A DNA stretch of 8,731 nt from Treponema sp. (GTDB lineage: Bacteria; Spirochaetota; Spirochaetia; Treponematales; Breznakiellaceae): assembly GCA_031255875.1 (NCBI GenBank), contig JAIRRR010000069.1, forward strand, positions 1 to 8,731, read 5' to 3'. The notes under the pieces were generated by a model. The model saw only the letters and a program-made list of their open reading frames with translations. It did not search any database and was not told the DNA's origin. Positions 6,042 through 8,731 of the stretch are shown piece after piece; within the stretch, counting starts at the first letter, position 1, and each line of letters begins with the position of its first letter. A program made the translations under genes and the position numbers.

Positions 6042-6979
6042 GGCGGCCCCTGCTCGCGGCGCTTGCCTGTCTTGCCGCCGCGCTTGCCGCGCCCGCTATT
6101 CTCGCCCAGGGCGGGCCGGTACCGGACGACCGCTTTTACCTTCTGCCGCAGACCGTCTACGTGGGGGACCCGGGCCGCCTGGTGCTGCCCCTGGACACGG
6201 CCTTCTCCGGGGCCGGGGGCCTGGTGCTGGACCGGCCGGAACAGCTTCCCCCGGGCGGGGACCTGGTTATCTCGCGCGTCGAAATCGAAAACCGGGGCGG
6301 GCAGGCCCGGCTCCTCGTGGATTTTACCTCCTATGTTCCCGGCCCTGTCGCGTTCCCCCCCGTTAAGGCCGGGCCTTTTGTTTTCCCCGGAATCGCGGTA
6401 AACATCGCCTCGATTCTCGACGCCGGCCCGCCTGAAAATTCCAGGGTTCTCTCCCCCTACGCGCCGCCCGTCCCGGCGCCCGGCACCATGGGGATAATCT
6501 ACGCCTGCGCCCTGGGGATCGCCGCGCTGATTCTGGGAGGCGCGGCCCTGGGGATCTGGGGCCTGCCCTGGCTTTCCCGCTACCGGCGGTCCCTGAAGAG
6601 GCGGCGGATGATCCGCGGCCTTTTACGCGAGCTCAAGCGCCTGAGGGCCATGCTCGCCGGGAACGCTCCGGACGGCGGCCCGGTCCTGGACCGGCTCAAC
6701 GGGGAGCTCCGGCGTTTTCTGGAATTCTTTACCCGCCGTCCCTGCGCCAGCATGGTGCCCGGAGAATTCCTTTCCCTTGGCGGGCCGGGCGGCGAATACG
6801 GCCCCTTTTTAAGCGGGCTTTTCAGCCGCTGCGACCGGCTCCGCTTTGGCGGCGTACCGGCGGGCGGCGGCGAGGCGCTGGCGATACTGGACGAGGTCCA
6901 GCGCTTCGCGGAGACCTGCGAAAAAGCGGAGGAAGCCGGGCCTTCCGGGGATCGGGCTTCGTTGGGGGAAGCGGGATGA
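6038..6979 (+). CDS. Exported single-pass membrane protein of the Bat operon, DUF4381-like C-terminus
   Basis: The 313-residue protein starts at GTG 6038, which overlaps the DUF58 stop and begins a clear signal peptide (MRRPLLAALA then a hydrophobic Ala/Leu run; cleavage likely after AILA at residue 23). Residues 24-150 form a beta-rich, presumably periplasmic domain (LPQTVYVGDPGRLVLPL at 36-52, ISRVEIENRGGQARLLVDF at 78-96). A single membrane span lies at about 151-179. It is followed by the basic stretch SRYRRSLKRRR and a helical cytoplasmic tail (about 190-300) with RELKRLRAML and ELRRFLEFFTRRPCASMVPGEFLSL. By position and by this tail it corresponds to the DUF4381 protein found between DUF58 and VWA genes in other Bat-type operons. 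The secreted N-terminal domain is additional and may do a BatD-like job. The family match is from pattern only. It ends overlapping batA (ATGA). Confidence 0.75.
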   Translation: MRRPLLAALACLAAALAAPAILAQGGPVPDDRFYLLPQTVYVGDPGRLVLPLDTAFSGAGGLVLDRPEQLPPGGDLVISRVEIENRGGQARLLVDFTSYVPGPVAFPPVKAGPFVFPGIAVNIASILDAGPPENSRVLSPYAPPVPAPGTMGIIYACALGIAALILGGAALGIWGLPWLSRYRRSLKRRRMIRGLLRELKRLRAMLAGNAPDGGPVLDRLNGELRRFLEFFTRRPCASMVPGEFLSLGGPGGEYGPFLSGLFSRCDRLRFGGVPAGGGEALAILDEVQRFAETCEKAEEAGPSGDRASLGEAG

Positions 6980-7977
6980 GGCCCGGCCTGGAGCGGCCGC
7001 TGGCGCTGGCGGCGGGGATCCTCGCGCTTGTCCTGATAGCCGCAGGGCGGCGTTTCTTCCGGGGGCTGCTTTCGGCGGAATTCCCCCTGGGGCCTCCGGG
7101 CGGCAGGCCCTTCAAACCGGCCTTCAACGCGGGTTTCCTCGTCCGCGCCTTCCGCTGGATGGAATGCGCCGGAATTTTCCTGCTGTTCGTCGCGGCATCC
7201 GGGCCGGAGCTTCTGAGCACCCGCCGGATCTGGCTCGACCGGGGCGCGGATATCTTCTTTGTCATTGACGCCAGCCCCAGCATGGCGGGCCTGGACATTG
7301 ACGGGAAAAGCCGGTTCGACGCGGCCCGGGATCTTATCGCCGATTTTGCGCTGAACCGGCCCTCGGACGCCATAGGGCTTGCGGCTCTGGGGGAAGACGC
7401 GGCCCTGATACTCCCACCCACCATTGACCGGGAGCTGCTCCTGGAGCGGCTGGGCAGCCTGCGTATAGGGGAACTGGGGGACGGCACCGCCCTCGGGATG
7501 GGCCTGAGCGTGGCCGCCCTGCATATCCGGGGAAGCGGGGCCCGGCACAGGGCCGTGGTGCTTATCACCGACGGGGAGAACAACGCGGGCTCGGTGCATC
7601 CCGAAACAGCCGCCGCAGCGATCCGGGAGCAGGGGGCGGGCCTCTGGGTGATAGGCCTCGGCTCTTCCGGCGAAGTGCCGGTCGATTATGTGGACCCGGT
7701 CCTCAATGTGCGCCGCACAGGCTTCTTTGAATCCCGCTTTGACTCCGAAAGCCTCCGCGCAATCGCCCGGAAAGGCGGCGGGACCTACATAGCGGCGCCG
7801 TCCGGGGCGGCTTTTGCCTCGGCCTTTGAGCGCCTGGACAGATCGGAACTGGCCGTCCGCCGCTTTGCCCCGGTAAGCCGGAAGCAGGACCTTTCGGCCC
7901 CGCTGATTCTGGCCGCCCTGGCCTGCCTGTTCATCCCCCGCCTGTTCCGGCGCTGGTATCTGGGGGCCCTGCTGTGA
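6976..7977 (+). CDS. batA: BatA-type VWA-domain membrane protein
   Basis: The 333-residue protein has the typical BatA plan: two N-terminal membrane spans (about 9-24 and 62-77), a VWA domain (about 90-290) and a C-terminal span (about 307-322) followed by the basic end PRLFRRW. Charges around the spans put the VWA domain in the periplasm. The metal-ion-dependent adhesion site is complete: D98-x-S100-x-S102 (VIDASPSM), T171 in GDGTALG and D199 in LITDGENN. It should therefore bind a divalent metal and a protein partner. Bat proteins have been linked to stress tolerance and envelope integrity in Bacteroides and spirochaetes; the client is unknown. ATG 6976 overlaps the preceding stop codon and follows the purine-rich GGGGGAAG at 6964-6971. 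The stop overlaps the next gene's GTG by four bases. The symbol is assigned by architecture and order. Confidence 0.88.
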   Translation: MRPGLERPLALAAGILALVLIAAGRRFFRGLLSAEFPLGPPGGRPFKPAFNAGFLVRAFRWMECAGIFLLFVAASGPELLSTRRIWLDRGADIFFVIDASPSMAGLDIDGKSRFDAARDLIADFALNRPSDAIGLAALGEDAALILPPTIDRELLLERLGSLRIGELGDGTALGMGLSVAALHIRGSGARHRAVVLITDGENNAGSVHPETAAAAIREQGAGLWVIGLGSSGEVPVDYVDPVLNVRRTGFFESRFDSESLRAIARKGGGTYIAAPSGAAFASAFERLDRSELAVRRFAPVSRKQDLSAPLILAALACLFIPRLFRRWYLGALL

Positions 7978-8731
7978 ATTTCGAGAACCCCCGCGCACTT
8001 GGAGCGCTGTTCCTCCTTATCCCCCTGGCCCTGGCTATAGCCGCCCACTACCTAAGGCGCGGGAAGGTCCTGCTTTTCTTTGAAAGAGGCCCTTCCGGCG
8101 GCAGGGCCCGGGCCGGCAAGATACGTTCCCGCTATTGGGCCTCTTCCCTGGCGTTTCTCGCGTTTTCCGCCTTCGCGGCGCTTGCCCTTGCCGGCCCCCG
8201 CTGGGGGACCAGGCTGGTCCCGGAATTCCGCCGGGGAGTCGATGCCGTGCTGGCCTTCGATCTTTCCCGGAGCATGGATGTCCGCGACAGCGCCGCCGGG
8301 ATCAGCCGACTGGAACGGGCCGCCGGTATCGCGCTCGGCCTTGTCACGGGCGGGCCTGGCGCGCCGGAAGCCGCCGGTATACGATTTGCCGCCGCCGCCG
8401 GCAAGGGCCGGGGCGTGCTTGCCGTCCCCCTTACCTGGGATACCGAGGCGCTGTCCGGTTTTCTCGCGGGCCTGAGCACGTCCCAGCTAACCGGCAGGGG
8501 GACCGATCTGGAGAAGCTGGTTGACGCAGCGGCCCTGGCCTTTAAGGACGATTTTCCCGGCAAAAGGCGGATAATTCTCTTTTCCGACGGGGAAGCCCTC
8601 TCCGGCAGCCTCGCCGCCGCTGCCGGACGCTGCCTTGCCCGGGACATCAGCGTCATCGCCGTGGGGCTTGGCACGGAAGAAGGGGGGCCTGTGCCGGAGA
8701 TGCAGGCTTTCCCGGGCCCCGGCCCGGCCGC
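7974..8731 (+). CDS. batB: BatB-type VWA-domain membrane protein (3' end outside window)
   Basis: An open frame runs from GTG 7974, which overlaps the batA stop, to the window edge without a stop codon, giving 252 residues so far. It begins VNFENPRALGALFLLIPLAL. Two membrane spans lie at about 9-25 and 55-74, separated by a basic segment. A VWA domain starts near residue 88. The metal site is complete in the visible part: D96-x-S98-x-S100 (AFDLSRSM), T177 in GRGTDLEKL and D205 in LFSDGEA. RLERA after the DxSxS and TWDTEALSGFL match the usual BatB/BatA spacing. The loop between the first and second metal motifs (GIRFAAAAGKGRGVLAVPL) departs from the common RVGLVAFAG form. The missing C-terminus could hold a last membrane span or, as in some relatives, TPR repeats. 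It is probably translated by coupling with batA. The choice of batB over another VWA paralogue rests on gene order. Confidence 0.88.
   Translation, partial: MNFENPRALGALFLLIPLALAIAAHYLRRGKVLLFFERGPSGGRARAGKIRSRYWASSLAFLAFSAFAALALAGPRWGTRLVPEFRRGVDAVLAFDLSRSMDVRDSAAGISRLERAAGIALGLVTGGPGAPEAAGIRFAAAAGKGRGVLAVPLTWDTEALSGFLAGLSTSQLTGRGTDLEKLVDAAALAFKDDFPGKRRIILFSDGEALSGSLAAAAGRCLARDISVIAVGLGTEEGGPVPEMQAFPGPGPA

Noticed and set aside
6038..6071. Lipoprotein signal (ALAC, cysteine at residue 11)
   Set aside because: The cysteine is too close to the N-terminus and lies inside the hydrophobic core. A standard cleavage site after AILA fits better.
6580..7998. Long minus-strand open frame opposite the DUF4381-like gene and batA
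   Set aside because: Its translation is low-complexity and rich in Arg/Pro/Gly, with no domain. The plus-strand genes are convincing and coupled.

Overview
This window looks like a piece of bacterial chromosome, most plausibly from a spirochaete of the Treponema group, possibly a GC-rich, host- or gut-associated lineage. The assignment rests on the style of the glycogen synthase and on the layout of the MoxR/DUF58/VWA (Bat-type) operon. There is no rRNA or other strong taxonomic marker here, so it is moderate-confidence inference. Most of the window is very GC-rich (44 of 60 bases in 4081-4140). The first ~430 bases are much more AT-rich (22 G/C of 60 in 61-120) and carry the C-terminal part of a Fic-domain protein, which suggests separately acquired DNA.

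Layout. (1) 1-431, + strand: 3' part of a Fic protein that enters from the left edge. (2) 432-605: GC-rich convergent intergenic region with three stem-loops. (3) 3840 down to 606, - strand: a three-gene operon of phenylacetate-CoA ligase (paaK), a small tandem-ACT-domain protein and glycogen synthase (glgA), with gaps of 10 and 24 bases and good Shine-Dalgarno sequences. (4) 3841-4077: divergent intergenic region with a perfect 10-bp inverted repeat and candidate promoters for both directions. (5) 4078 to the right edge, + strand: a tightly coupled operon of MoxR AAA+ ATPase, DUF58 protein, a secreted/membrane protein with a DUF4381-like C-terminal part, a BatA-type VWA protein and a BatB-type VWA protein cut by the window end. 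Every junction in this operon overlaps by 1 or 4 bases.

How the genes work together. The right-hand operon is a recognisable Bat-type system. MoxR (ATPase) and DUF58 (VWA) should be cytoplasmic, while the next three proteins are predicted to be membrane-anchored. BatA and BatB appear to present metal-binding VWA domains to the periplasm. Such systems are thought to act as chaperone/assembly machinery for envelope or metal-dependent complexes, but the client here is unknown. In the left-hand operon, PaaK and the ACT protein form a known pairing (activation of aryl acids plus probable amino-acid sensing). Their linkage to glycogen synthesis may be only positional.

I see no clearly new system. 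The points most worth a second look are the palindromic in-frame insertion in MoxR, the two-part architecture of the protein at 6038-6979, the inverted repeat and possible leaderless promoter before moxR, and the AT-rich Fic fragment at the edge.
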